NCBI GenBank assembly: GCA_026874595.1
Contig: CM049316.1
Location: 59,405,676-59,469,675 of the forward strand
Length of the DNA: 64,000 nucleotides
Direction of reading: 5' to 3'
Source: Sipunculus nudus
Lineage: Eukaryota > Annelida > Sipuncula > Golfingiida > Sipunculidae
The notes beneath the pieces were generated by a model, which did no database searches, was not told the DNA's origin, and saw only the letters and a list, made by a program, of their open reading frames with translations. The position numbers were made by a program, and so were the translations under genes. This document shows positions 12,193-24,156 of this stretch, piece by piece. Numbering within the stretch: the first letter of the stretch is position 1; every line of letters begins with the position of its first letter.

Positions 12193-15065
12193 GTCTATTC
12201 CCTGAAGATTTCATGAGATTCCGTTCGTGATTTAGTGAATCATGTTGGGAATTAAGACACACACAGGCACAAACACATAGACACGCATACTCTCCCTTTC
12301 AGTTTAGTCATTAAGCTAAATGCTACCAGGTCGACTCTGATAATATTTCACCTGAGGGTTGGGTTCCATCACATGAAAATCTATGATTTTATTTGTCAGT
12401 ATTCCTAGTGCCGCTGTTAAGATAGGTATAGTGGGAAAATGTGGGTTAAGACGGTTGCTAGGGAGGTACATGTAACCAGCGTAAATGAACAGTAGCAAAC
12501 AAAAAGTATACCACAAAAAAAAAGATATATTTATTAATAACAAAAGAAATTCTATTTATTAATTTAGGAAATCTGCAGATTCGGAGAATAGTATTAGGAC
12601 ATGCCTGTTCAACACTCTTATCACAGATCGGGTTCGTAAGCATCACAGAAAGGTTTACTTATCAATCATTTATTTGATCAGCGTACAGCACAATGAATGT
12701 AAACCTGAGCTCATGCACTAGAGTGTTAATACACCAACACGGATTTAAACACCAAATACTGTAGGAAAACGTCACTAGGGCTTCAAAGGGCCACGATAAT
12801 TCGCAGGTGTTTACGTGAGTGTAGTGCTTTGAAAATTACACAAAGTAAACTAACAAAAGCTAAATCTGTATCAAAATGCTTAAACTAATTAATATCCTTT
12901 ACATGTATGAAGAGTTTTCAAAAAGTCCAAGATACTTCAATATTGGCATATCATTCGACCATTGATAGTTGCGATGCCCTCTCAAGATTATGCGATCACC
13001 CAGCAAGAAACTGAACTAGTTGAATATTCTAGCCCTGTTCTTGTAAAGCACTTCCTTCCCAGTGGCCTCCCATGAACATTTTCGTGATAAAGGAACGTAT
13101 CTTCCGCTGGTCCAGTATTGTCGTCTTATTGCTCCTGGAATGAGGGTGAATCTTGATATCTTTTACATTGGTAATTGGGGTTATTCATATGAAACTTTCT
13201 TATTTTCTACCTGCCAAATGTGAATTTGTGGCAAACATATAACCAAAGTATTCTAACTGAAAACAGATCAGTAGAAAAAAAATCATTATGTATATACTAT
13301 ATCAATATACATTTAAATACTTAACCTTTATATATTTCACATTACCAGTACCAACTGATTTTAGCTCTCTATTGTTATTGATGTGTTAGTAAATATGTGA
13401 TGTTTTATTTATAAGATAGTGTTTAAGATGTAAAGCGCATTTGAAACATGCGTATAAATTGCGCTACAGAATAATGTTATAAGTGCACTATATCAATAAA
13501 GTTCTTATCATTTTATATATCTCACATAATTGCAATACCATATTTAATTTTGCAAATGTGACATCTCATTTATTACTGTTCTTTTTAGCTCATTTGACAA
13601 AGTACAGTAATGGCGCCGTCCAGCCAGCCGTTAGCAAGGCACACATCGTAACCGCTGGATCTAGAAACTTCTGACTGACTATTTAGGGAGGTCAGTAAAA
13701 AATCTTCAGGTAGGAAACCTGAAATTAACTTACTGCAACCCATATTCTCAGAGCTATGAGGCTCGTTTGTACACCTTAGAACAATGAAAAAAATGATACA
13801 AACTCAAAGTATTTGGATCAATAATGCATGTAATGGCATGATTTTTGCTCATGTTATTGATCATGGACAGTATCTATCTATTTGTTACGATTTTTTATCT
13901 ATTTTAACGAGCGTCAAATGACAGTAAATGTGTCAGTTTCTCAGCTTTGGTTTAATCAAGTGTCCTAAAACCTTGTATATTTATTGATCATGACTAATTT
14001 TACCAGTTCCTGAAGCTTGGTGGTCTCATTAAACAGGTTCTGAAAATTTAGGAACTGCACAAACCTAAATATATATGACATATATATGACGGAAGTGATT
14101 AGACCACCTCTATGAATATCAGTTAAATACATATTTTGTAACAGGAAAAAATCTTTGATCTTCAATATATTTTGGTAATTATGTACTTAGATGCGTAATT
14201 TTATGTGTTAATATGTGAATGAAATGAAACTGCTTACAGTTGGTAAAAATGCTATTTTTAGCTTGCGCCGACTCGTCCCTTGACCCAACCATCTAAATGA
14301 GTTTTACTTTAAGTTTTTATTCACGTCGAGTCGGCATGGTCTTGCGAGACATTGTACCTATATCATCAACACGACAGCAATTTACGGCAATACAGTAAAA
14401 TTTACAAAATACAAAATGAATATACTAGAGGGTTATAATTTAATAAACACATTCTAAGAAGGTAAAGTACGAACTCATATTTATAAAGGTTCGTCTGACA
14501 CGACCAATATGCTCGTTTAAACGACTCAAAATTGTTTGGTCACGCCACTGGTTACTGACATCACTTGCTTCCTAGGAACATCAAAGGTCATTCCCTCTTT
14601 GTAATAAAGTCTTTTATCTGCAGAAATCCATTCCGGTTTCGGACTACGTGACAGGGTAGTATCGCACGCTTCCTCTCATTTTATATTCTTGCGTCAACCA
14701 GGCCTGGTGACTCCTGCACCGGCGGGCCATGGGTGCGTAATCGTCCCCATTGCTATGTCATACCAGCGAGGAACCCCCGAAAAGCGCAATCTTTCGTGAG
14801 AGAATTATTACCTTTGTTATAAAGCTTTTAATGTAATGCACTGAATAGATTATAGAAAAATCACGGGGCAAAGATCAAAGATTGTCTTCCGGGGACCTCA
14901 ATATATATGGATAACAAGAACTTGGGCTAGTAGCATGCTGGCCTAGCTACCTCCAGCCTCTACCCAGGAAGTTATTGTGGCAATATCACATATAAAGGGG
15001 TACAGAGCAAAGGATATGGACAGTGTTGCTTTTATGCCCCGTGTCGATATATGGATGCACTAATA
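12193..15065. other. Shared intergenic unit of the lectin array, no gene
   Basis: This stretch recurs, more diverged, at 20100-21890 and 25590-26800, and nearly identically at 51195-53616. Landmarks are a GGTTGGGTTCCAT block, a run around CAATCATTTATTTGATCA, and a TTGCAATACCATA block. A further bivalve-repeat fragment containing CATCGTAACCGCTGGATC is at 13588-13690. No coding pattern is recognised. Confidence 0.5.
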
Positions 15066-15223
15066 CATTCACAATAATATTTTAAAAGGTAATTTTATGG
15101 CATTAGTATCATAAGTATCAGTAACCATATACAATGTATCAATGTATATGGTTACTGATACAATTTTTTCCTCCTGGTCAATACTAATGCCATAAAATTA
15201 CCTTTTAAAATATTAGTGTGAAT
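15066..15223. mobile_element. Foldback MITE (copy 1)
   Basis: A long imperfect inverted repeat: ATTCACAATAATATTTTAAA at the left pairs with TTTTAAAATATTAGTGTGAAT at the right, continuing through GGTAATTTTATGGCATTAGT and its complement, with a second internal hairpin around GTATCAGTAACCATATAC. The whole element can fold into one stem. The second block copy has the same element at 58455-58607. Confidence 0.7.
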
Positions 15224-15888
15224 ATATCAGTCCATTTGTATATCTATTTATTGATATAATTTTCATTTGCCTGAAAAAATGTGGTTTGACTATACGATTA
15301 TTTTATAACATTTAAAAAATCATTTTTGAATGTATCAATGAATATACTTACTGATACATTTTTTAATCGAAAGGCATGTATCCTTTTAAGCTATTGATCC
15401 AATAGGAAAGGAAATACTATAAGTTGCTTGACTTGAGTAAATCACAGCTTGCACTAATAACAACTTACCGAGTGGTTTTTCTCACTGCACTTGCACAGGC
15501 CTTGTCACTGAGCAGTTTACCCTTAGGACAGTTAGAATGAGTGAATCACCAAAGCACAACCTGCTTGGATGATTTCATGCTTAATTCAGCTACATACTGC
15601 TCACTTAATATTAGTGCATGTTTATAATATTTTTGTAGTTTGCATAGTTTTATTAAACAAACTGTTCTATTAACACAGGTTCACTCTATTCTGTTTTTAT
15701 AGTCCGCTTCCTGACAAAAAAATGCCTGAAAAATACTGTATCTTTTTGCTTACAAATACCACAAAATGAACTCCCAGTTAATCCCCATAATTTGGAGGTA
15801 AATTAATATTATATCATTAAACATATGGGTACATTGATACGCTAAAAATGAATAACAAAAAGTAATTTTTTGATTATAATATTGATCT

Positions 15889-15983
15889 GTCCGAAACGTC
15901 CTCCTTTGCTAAAAGGCCTGTCCGAAACGTCCTGGTCCGAAATGTCCTATTCCCGAACGTTCGTGTCCGAAACGTCCGTCCAC
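15889..15983. repeat. GTCCGAAACGTCC minisatellite
   Basis: Four to five degenerate direct copies of a CTGTCCGAAACGTCC motif at irregular spacing (15889, 15918, 15937 and 15966 approximately). It is repeated at 59271-59365 in block copy 2. No function is assigned. Confidence 0.7.
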
Positions 15984-16600
15984 CTTAGAGACCTGTTCTC
16001 TAGTATGCATTAAGTACATTTGTGTAGGATAAATGTAGAAGTAAAGAAAATACTAATTATATCACTGAACACTCAACATAAGCCAATCAAAAGCAGAACT
16101 TCCCATTTTACAGAAAAAAAAGGTCCCAGCTCATGCATTACATGCAGGTGCTTAAAACATCCTCAGTGTGACTTTCTGCCATTAACATATGTATTGTTAC
16201 TTCAAAATTTGCATTTATTATTGTCATGAAGTTAATCTATAAATTGATTGTAAGATTTTCCCTTTCAGTCAAGCTATTAAGCCTCTTAACTTTTAAGTGT
16301 TGAAGTCCCAGAGATTTTGACTTTAAACCATCACTCCGAAGCTCAGAACTTGATTTGAATAAAGACATTTTATGAAAGTTTTATATTTCTGTATTAATAA
16401 CTTTGTAAAATTTATCAGCTTCGGTCATTTATCACTAAAGGTAATCCCTTTACATTTGCCAGGCCTGTATTTTTCCTGGTGACATAGGAAGTGATCATTT
16501 AATACTTTTTAATGATATATTCCGCCATTCCTTTATAACTTATTATTGCATATCTAGATGAGTTTAATGCAATTATCATTAGTTCGTATATCATTAAAAT

Positions 16601-16730
16601 GTACCTGTACCTGTACCTAGGTACTTTCTAAAGTACCTGTACCTGTACCTAGGTACTTTACAGGAATGTTGTACCTGTACGTGTACCTGAACATTTCGCA
16701 AGTACCTGTACCTCTACCTAGTTACTGTCA
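16601..16730. repeat. GTACCT hexamer array with palindromic cores
   Basis: Clustered GTACCT repeats that include palindromic GTACCTAGGTAC cores, separated by short spacers. Present also at 59983-60112. A short open frame across it is a by-product of the repeat. Confidence 0.8.
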
Positions 16731-17114
16731 CTTGTATCTGGCCCCAACCTGGCCCTTACAAGTGACCGCGACATCACGCATTGGCAACCAACCGACTGAT
16801 CAGCGCTGTTCAATGAGTGCCATAGAGACTGCCCTCATTAGACAGGTTAATTAGTAATATTAGTAATTAGTAATATGTCACTTTGGTAAGAAAACTGCCC
16901 GAAAATTTCGCTGCGTTATCCGTAATACCCAGGTGGTCGTATTTCACAGAGTTTTATCTATAGATAATATAATGGAATTTCGAAAGGGACTGATATCCAG
17001 TGGTCGCAATAGCCAGTTGCCCACATTTTACAGGTGGTTATTCAGACAGGTTTGACTGTATATCATGACTAGTTTTTTTCAGTTCCTGAAGACTGGTGGC
17101 GCCACTTTATCTTT

Positions 17115-18600
17115 CTATTGGTTACACTTTTTCTCCTCTGCTAAATTACATCAGTGGCATCTGTTTCTCAACTGTGGTTTCATTTAGGGTCCAGAAGCCT
17201 GTTTTATTTGCCATGACCAGTTTCGCCAGTTCCTTAAGACTTGTGGCGTATTATTTTACTATTTTTTATGCATTTCTATCCGTTTTTAGACAACAAAATA
17301 ACATCGAAGATCTCAGTTTGTCAACTGTGATTGAATCTAGTGTCCTGAAACCTGATGTGTTTATTATGGCCCACCCCCCACACCCCACCCCACCGAGGGA
17401 AGTTCTCATTAGTCTTCGTTTGTAGAACATCTTGTGAACGGAATTCCTTTTTAAGCACTGAGAATATCCCCTGAAATTCGAAACAGAAATTTTTTCTCCC
17501 AAAATCTTGGAAGAGATAAAAATTTGTTACCTTGACCTTTATATTTGAGGTCAAATCGGCCAATATGTAAAATTTTCGTGAACCCCTTACTTTTGAAGTA
17601 CTGGATATTTTGCTCTTAAATTTTAAACACTGGTTTTTTTAACCAAATTCTCAGATGAGAATTAAAAATTGATCTTTGCCAGGATCTTCGAGGTCAAATC
17701 ACCTGTACAGCATATTTTGTTCTCAAATATGAAAAAAAATGTATTTATCTCAGTTCTCGGATAGGATCGAAAAATGATGACCTTGGCCAGGATCTTCAAG
17801 GTCAAATCAAACCTAAAAAATGACACACTAGTTGTTTCCTTTAAGTTCTCATATAAGTTTAAAACCTAATGACCTTGATGCATAAGGTCCACTTATGCGG
17901 AATTCTAGGATTATTGCGATCCCTTTAACTTTTGGTTTACTGAAGTATTTTTACTCAACCATGACACACCAGATGTTTCCACCATCTTCTCAGATAAGTC
18001 CGAAAACTGATAACCTTGACTTTTATCTTCAGTGTTTAAGTTGCCGCAATTAACAATAATGATGAACCTTCTAACTTTTAAATAAATGTACTGTATATTT
18101 TTTACACCTATTCTTTTGGCCAAGTTCTTGGAGAAATTCTAAAACTGGTGATCTTAACTTAGAACTTCAAGGTCAAATCAGTGGAAATATAGGATATTTG
18201 TGAACCCTATATGTTTTAAGTACGGGTCGAAAGTATAAAGCAACACCTTCCGTCTTTTAGGAACTGCTTACCTGATAATAGGGAAGAATTTGGGTTCACA
18301 AGTTCAGAGTCATAGGGTCCACTTCTTAAGAAAGCTATTTAGATGCATTTAATGCTAATCTTTTTATCACAAACCTTTCATCTTTCACGTATGGATACCT
18401 TCCAATAAGGGAAGATAGCTATTTATTTTGAGGACACAAAGGAAAACTACATTCTTTTTTAACAAGCTTGTGGACCAGTTTAAAGGTTAAGGGACGAGGT
18501 CACGGGACCCACGCTTTAAAAAAGCTCATGAAAATGTCCCTATAGACAAATTTAACTGAGCGTCGAGACCCGTGGGTCCCTTTTTTTCTTTTAACTAACC
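17115..18600. repeat. Degenerate ~120-bp array with AGGTCA motifs
   Basis: A loosely periodic series of segments ending in AAGGTCAAATC or GAGGTCAAATC, often preceded by an ACCTTG block, from about 17530 to 18180, then a CTTTCAGGAACTGCTTACC block. Related sequence precedes the other lectin modules (21900-22750, 27180-27780, 60490-61080). Positions 17115-18004 are deleted from block copy 2 by a join at an ATCTTT/AACTGATAACC boundary. Confidence 0.6.
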
Positions 18601-18786
18601 AGATAGGAGCTTGATGATATGTTTCTGCTCCTCCTCCGTTTCTATGCTGACCAGGTCACCACCTGCTAATTAACATCTCTCACGCGAGGCTGCCCAGGTC
18701 AACGGTTCCTCTATTATCTTGTAACAAGATCCTTTTTTTTTCTCCTTTTGATGAAAACGGGGTTTCCCATCCTGCTGCACAATGTA
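18600..18786 (-). pseudogene. C-type lectin CTLD exon, copy B (broken)
   Basis: The exon encodes the first half of a C-type lectin domain (a secreted carbohydrate-recognition module). Landmarks are CAAGWE, GSCYKI, LTWAASRERC and GGDLVSIETEEEQKHI. An acceptor-like TTATTATACAG precedes it and a GTTAGT donor follows. Two lesions: the A run before GSCYKI has 9 A, where 8 keep frame, and the codon after the RERC cysteine is TAA where copy C has AAA (Lys). The sequence upstream of this exon diverges at 18808, so no exon 1 or 2 of this lectin type lies behind it. This is the copy in block 1; copy A in block 2 shares the TAA, so the stop predates the duplication. Confidence 0.85.
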
Positions 18787-18878
18787 CTGTATAATAAAAA
18801 CAGAAACGATGTTTGTTTTATAAATGAGTGACTTTATTTTTAAAGCACGTGTATTTTTTAGCCTAATAAATGTGCTTT

Positions 18879-19410
18879 GTTTTACGAGCGAGTTTTTATT
18901 GGAGTAAGTAAAACGCCTAAGCAATCAAAGACGCTCTGAAATGTTAAGTCAGAATTTAAAAATAAATCTCCTCCTCCACAGCCACCTTCCATAACCGTTC
19001 CGTGCAAAATAATCGCGCTACCCTCTGACCTCGTCATATCATCGGCTCCTCCTGGAATGCAAGTAATTATGGTCATTTACCCCGCATTGTGTTACTGCTG
19101 TATAGAGATTACACAAGTCGGTAGAAGTTGAACATTATTACTGTGATTGAATGTTTGAGTGTGCAATACGTTTAAAGGAACAAAAGATTAAGATTTGAAG
19201 TGTCACAGAATACCAGGAAGACGGAGGCCTTAAATAGACCGATAAATGGATGTACCATTGGTAACAACTCTCCGCAGCAGTTCCCTTGGATGTCTGTGGG
19301 ACACGACTCCAGACGTCCATAACATGTTCAGCAGGGCTTGCTCCACAGTGTTTGCCGGAATATATCAGCAAGACAAGGAGAAAGCCCGCATAACTAAATA
19401 GCTCGGACAT
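18879..19410 (-). CDS. Candidate two-exon small secreted protein (unrecognised)
   Basis: Exon 1 would begin at 19410 and encode MSELFSYAGFLLVLLIYSG followed by KHCGASPAEH, a convincing signal peptide: polar start, a leucine-rich core and a small-residue cleavage zone. A GT donor after the codons for KGTAAE (near 19270) would join in phase with an acceptor TTGCATTCCAG at about 19045. The second exon reads GADDMTRSEGSAI, EGGCGGGDLF and on to a TAA at about 18879. The joined protein would be about 110 residues. I recognise no family. It lies just upstream, on the same strand, of lectin exon B, and could instead supply alternative 5' exons for it. A decayed trace of the exon-1 start region is near 25280-25330. 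The splice model is inference and could be chance. Confidence 0.3.
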
Positions 19411-19459
19411 TACACTGGTATCGCAAACCATAAAATATGTAGGGGGCAAGTGATTAAAA

Positions 19460-22400
19460 GTTATTAATAAAAAACTAAAGACGGCTGTGAATGTCGATTT
19501 TTTGTGATATGTAATTTACTTTTATATAAATGATCAATAAATGTGTATCACCTTTCACAACAACCCTGCATATATTCATGGGGTAGATTATTTAACGAAC
19601 ATGTAGAGGGATTTGCCAATATTCTGGGTTAAAACGAAATATATGTCTTTCTGTTTGCTCTGCTAAAACGTTTACTTTATGCGAATCCTTTTTTTAAAGT
19701 ACAAATTAGGAATTGTGTCATAAATAATGGATACACTATAGGTTTCCAAGTACAGCGGCGCACACGTGCAAACATTCCTTTGGCAATGATGTAGTTTTAA
19801 AATTCTTAAAAGAAGTCTTAGTCATAATAATTCGACAGTCTAGCAGTGCCACCTGTATTTTAATCAATGATATAGATAAACCAATGCATGTATGCAGATG
19901 TTTTTTTGCAAAATGTGTGTGACGGTGGGGGGGGGGGGGGGGTTTCTGTTGTGAGATGCTCCCAAAACCCTGCCTGCATGGCCCATAATGTCAGTTTTAT
20001 TCGTGCATAATTGACTGTACACTCGTGAATATTCCTTGATGACGATCATGATCAAATGCCGGATCCATACCAAAATCAATCGAATTCTTCATTGGTCTGT
20101 TCCTAAATTCTCTGGAGATTTCATGAGATACAAATTAGTTATGTTGTGTACTAACACAAAAACATTCACACACACGAATGCATACCCTCCCCATTAGTTA
20201 AATCATTTAGCTGCATGCTACAAGGTCCACTGTGATAATATTTTGCCTGAGGATTGGGTTCCATTACGTGAAAACACTATGAAAATTTGTTGTGTTATTT
20301 ATCAGTATTCCATGTGCCGCTGGTAAGATTCTTAGGAAGAGAAATATTCGTTTTGGTGGCTGCTAGGGAGTTAAATGTAACCAGTGTAAATGAAGAGTAA
20401 CAAACAAAAACATACCACAAAAATAAGAGATATTTGTTTATTTCAAATGAATTGTAAAAAAGTAATTTATGAAAATTGCAGAATGTGCGATTGAGTGTTA
20501 AACCGTACTATAGGACGTAACTGTTCAACACTTTATTGCAGATCGGGGTCGCTAGGGCACAGAATGTATAACATATCAATCATTTATTTGATCAACGTAC
20601 AGCACAATGAAGATAAACCTGAATTTACATTTTGCACTTGATTGTTAATACACCTACACGGATGAAACCACATAATGCTGTAACAAAAAGCCACTAGGGC
20701 TTCAAAGGCCACGATAATTGGCAGGTGCTTAAATGATTGTAGTGCTTGAAAATTACAAAAAGAAACTGACAAACCTGTTGCATGATACGTAAATTAATAA
20801 GTATCTTTTACAAATGTGTATAGTTTTCACAAAGTCCACGCAACTTAAATATTGACAAATTAGGAAACCAGGGACAGGAGCGAAACCAAGACAAGATTAT
20901 GCGCCGACCGAGCACCCAACCGGACTCACTGATTTCTTTATGCCAGTTCTTTCCCCGTGGCTGCCCATGACCATTTTCGTGAAGAAAGATCGTATCTTCC
21001 GCTAGTCCAGTAACTCCGAATTTGTGTTCCTGGAATGAAGATAAATCTTGATATCTTTACTGTTGCCATTGGTAGTGGGGTGATTCCCAAGAAACGTTCT
21101 TATTTTCTACCTGCCAAATGTGATTTTTCAGACAAGCAGAAAACAATAGTATTCCAACTGAAAACATATGAGTATAAAAAAAATCATGTGTTATTTATTA
21201 TGAAATGTTTTATTTATAAGATGTTGTGTTTAGATGTAAAGCGCATTTGTAACATGCTTTTAAATTGCGTTATTGAATAATGTTATAATTGTTCTATATA
21301 GATAAAATTGTAGTTATTTACGTTTCAATATCTCACATAATTGCAATACCATATTTGATTTTGCATCTCAACTCTACTGTACTTAAACTTTTTAACTCAG
21401 CTGACTGAAAGTATAGCATTGAGTATATTCTTTGAGCTGCGGGGCTCGTTTGTGCACCCCATAATAATTAAAAAATTGATACAAAACCTCCAGTTACATC
21501 AGCTGTTTAAGAGTCACTGGTGGCACTTCCTGTATCATTTATATTTTAAGGATTTTTTTTCTATTTTTACGAACGTCAAATGACAGCAAATGTGTCAATT
21601 TCTCAGCTTTGGTTTCATCTAGCTCCCTAAAAAATTGTATATTTATTGATCATGACTAGTTTTATCAGTTGCAGAAGTCTTATCGTCTCATTAGACAGGT
21701 TATGAAAATTGAGGAACTGCACTTACATACTAGACAACCTTTATGACTATCAGTTAGTGAATATTTTGTAAAAGGAAAGATCAAATTTCAATGTATTTTG
21801 TAATTATGTACTTATATGTTTAATTTTATGTAATAATATATGAACGAAATGAATCTGCATACATTTGCTTAAAATGTTATTTAAAGCTTGCGCTGACTCG
21901 CTGAGGTCAAATCAGCTGTACCGTTTTTTTGGTCCCTTAATTTGACACACAACTTGTTAAACACTAACTTCTCCTAAGATAAAAAAAATGATAACCTTGG
22001 CAAGAATCTTCAAGGTCAAATAAAACCTCAAACTTACCTCGCCAGATATTTCCACCATGTTCTCAGATAAGTTCAAAAACTGATATCCTTGACTTTGTTA
22101 AAGCTGTGGCAAAAAAAGGATAATTATGAACCTCATAACTTTTTAAGTATATTTACTGTATATTTTTACACCTATTCTTTCAGCCAAGTTCTTGGAGAAG
22201 TTCAAAAACTGATAATCTTGATTTGAACTTCAAAGTCAAATTAGTGAAAATTCAGGATATTTGGGAACCCTATATATTTTGAAATACTGGCCGAAAGTAT
22301 AATGCCACACCTTCTATCTTTCAGGAACTGCTTACCTGAAGATAGGAAAGAAACCTGTAGATTTGAGTTCACAAAGTCAGAGGCACAGGTTCCACTTCTT

Positions 22401-22756
22401 AAGAAAGCTTTTTAAATGCATTAAATGCCAATCTTTTGATCACAAACCTTCCATCCTTCGCGTATGCTTACCTACCAATAAGGGAAGATAGCTATTTATT
22501 TTTGGCACACAAGTTTAAAGGACTTTCTTCTTTAACAAGCTTCTGGATAAATTTGAAGCCAAACTTTCATCCAAAATCTTCCATGTTTCACATTTGGTTT
22601 ACGTACAATTATGTGAAGAACCATAATGATTTATAGGTCACAAGGTTAAAGGTCAAGGTCACGGGACCCATATTCTGAAAAAGCTCATAAAAATATTCCT
22701 ATAGATAATTCAACTGAGCGTCGAGACCCGTGTGTCCCTATTTTCTATTAACTAAC
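19460..22756. repeat. Lectin-array intergenic unit II (diverged)
   Basis: From about 19860 this is colinear with 11900-18590, with many substitutions and indels. Matching landmarks are the CGTGAATATTCCTTGATGA region, GGTTGGGTTCCATTACG, the CAATCATTTATTTGATCA block, TTGCAATACCATA, and the AAGGTCAAAT segments before the CTLD exon. A G run is at 19927-19942. No coding pattern was found here, and no downstream half of the CTLD. Confidence 0.7.
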
Positions 22757-22941
22757 CAGATAGGGGCTTCATGATATGTTTCTGCTCCTCCTCCGTTTCT
22801 ATGCTGACAAGGTCACCACCTGCTAATTTACATCTTTCACGCGAGGCTTCCCAGGTCAACGGTTCCACTATGATCTTGTAACAAGATCCTTTTTTTCTCC
22901 TTTCGATAAAAACGGGGTTTCCCATCCTGCTGCACAATGTA
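22757..22941 (-). pseudogene. C-type lectin CTLD exon, copy C (exon 3)
   Basis: First half of a C-type lectin domain. It is preceded by a pyrimidine-rich acceptor (TTATTATACAG) and ends at a GTTAGT donor. Read from the phase left by exon 2 it begins LHCAAGWETPFLSK, then hits a run of 7 A where 8 would keep frame. In the other frame it continues GSCYKIIVEPLTWEASRERC, then KLAGGDLVSIETEEEQKHIM. Unlike copies A and B, the residue after RERC is an intact Lys (AAA). The single A deletion is therefore the only visible lesion. A sequencing or assembly error in the homopolymer is as plausible as a true frameshift. The rest of the domain (the WIGL and EPN/QPD part) was not found at lower coordinates. 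Confidence 0.85.
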
Positions 22942-23661
22942 CTGTATAATAAAAACAGAAACGTTAATAACGTTAATCGTTGAACAATTGCTACATGGCA
23001 ATGAAAGAATATTAAAGGAATGTTTTGGACAAAGTGTGTTTTGCAGGTGCACAGTTATCTCACACATTGTTAATAATTTTTATTAAATTCTAACACTCTA
23101 TCAACACATTCGATTTATATCAGGTCAAGTTCTATATCAGGTCAAGCTCTTGCAAAATTTTATCGTTTTAAATGATTGCACGAAATAAATGCGTTACTGG
23201 GCTGCCACTGGATTCTATGGGATAAAGTAAAATTAAAATAAAAAACATTAAATTTTGTGAAAAAAATATGAAAAAAGTAAAGATCAGTGTCAACTGTTGC
23301 CATTTTTGTACAATTTTACATCATGCATTACTTCTGAACATCCTTAAGTTACGAAAGTATTTATATATTCCAGTATTACATATATCCAGTGGATTTGTAA
23401 ATACTAAAAAACAATCTTCGCTTATATATGGCACTGTTATAAAATATTGATAGGGCATGGCTACTGCTCTCGATTAGTTCAGGTTAACAGCCCATAATCA
23501 TCACCTAAAGATAATGAATTTAAAAAGAAAAATATAAAAAAGTCTATCTGTAAGAAGTATAAAGTGTCAGCACTGCGCTTTTTCGGCTAAATAAAAATAT
23601 TATATAAATATAAATATTTTTGTCTCACAGGACAATAAATTAATAAGATGTATAAATATAC

Positions 23662-23862
23662 ACTTGCAAACATCTTTTTGTAGAGTTTCCTTGTATGTCT
23701 GTAGCACCTTTTCCATGATTGCAAGTACATTCGTATGAAGGTTTGGATCCATACACCTTGCCCGACAGGTTTTCTCATATCGAGGGCTAAGTTTGCTGCG
23801 ATTTATCTTTTGTCCTGTTGAGTATTGATCACTGAAGACAACCCCAAAGGTACATAAAATAC
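23662..23862 (-). CDS. C-type lectin exon 2, copy C
   Basis: This 201-nt exon is bounded by an acceptor (CGTTTGTAG) and a GTATAT donor and is open throughout. It finishes the signal peptide begun in exon 1 and encodes the short stalk: DQYSTGQKINRSKLSPRYEK, then TCRARCMDPNLH, then a helix-prone stretch with EKVLQTYKETLQKDVCK. Two Cys in TCRARC and one in DVCK are available for interchain bonds. The exon ends in phase 1, which joins correctly to the CAAGWE start of the CTLD exon. Copies A and D have exons of exactly the same length, but each carries a premature stop. Confidence 0.75.
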
Positions 23863-23962
23863 CTACAAACGCAAAACGCATATTAATAATGTTTGTTTCA
23901 CCTAGTACTTACTATATAATTATACCATATGTGTAGATGAAATATTAGCTTATAAATCCTAC

Positions 23963-23978
23963 CGGCAAGCGCTATCAT
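23963..23978 (-). CDS. C-type lectin exon 1 coding part, copy C
   Basis: A 16-nt coding exon, ATG ATA GCG CTT GCC G, followed by a GTAGGA donor. Spliced to exon 2 it gives MIALAGILCTFGVVFS and then DQ, a typical cleavable signal peptide, so the lectin should be secreted. The equivalent exons of copies A and D also have 16 nt and the same phase, which supports the model. A TATA box lies 44-51 bp upstream. Confidence 0.7.
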
Positions 23979-24021
23979 GGTTAAATGATGGCCAAGCATA
24001 CCCAGAACTCATTTATAGTTA

Positions 24022-24029
24022 CTTTTATA
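24022..24029 (-). promoter_or_regulatory. TATA box of lectin copy C
   Basis: The minus strand reads TATAAAAG, 44-51 bp upstream of the exon-1 ATG. A start site about 30 bp downstream would leave a 5' untranslated leader of roughly 15-20 nt. The equivalent place in copy D has only a weak AATATACAG-like sequence. Confidence 0.55.
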
Positions 24030-24117
24030 TAAGTCCACGATATTTGCGAAAGGGGAATAAAAGGTCCCACCTTTAAAGGTGAAAAGTAAAAGGTCCACAT
24101 TATTAGTAATTATAATT

Positions 24118-24156
<39 letters not shown>

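Larger units (their letters stand above)
5199..18808. repeat. Large direct duplication, copy 1 (13.6 kb)
   Basis: Colinear with 43876-61293 at very high similarity. The offset is about 38677 at the left end, jumps to about 39011 after the tandem array near 7600, and is about 39000 at 12000-14000. The left edge is a sharp loss of similarity at GGTAAAAATG. The right edge falls within the intron just 5' of the lectin CTLD exon (CAGAAACG then divergence). Copy 1 keeps 17115-18004, missing in copy 2, and lacks the 3.8-kb insertion found there. Confidence 0.9.
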
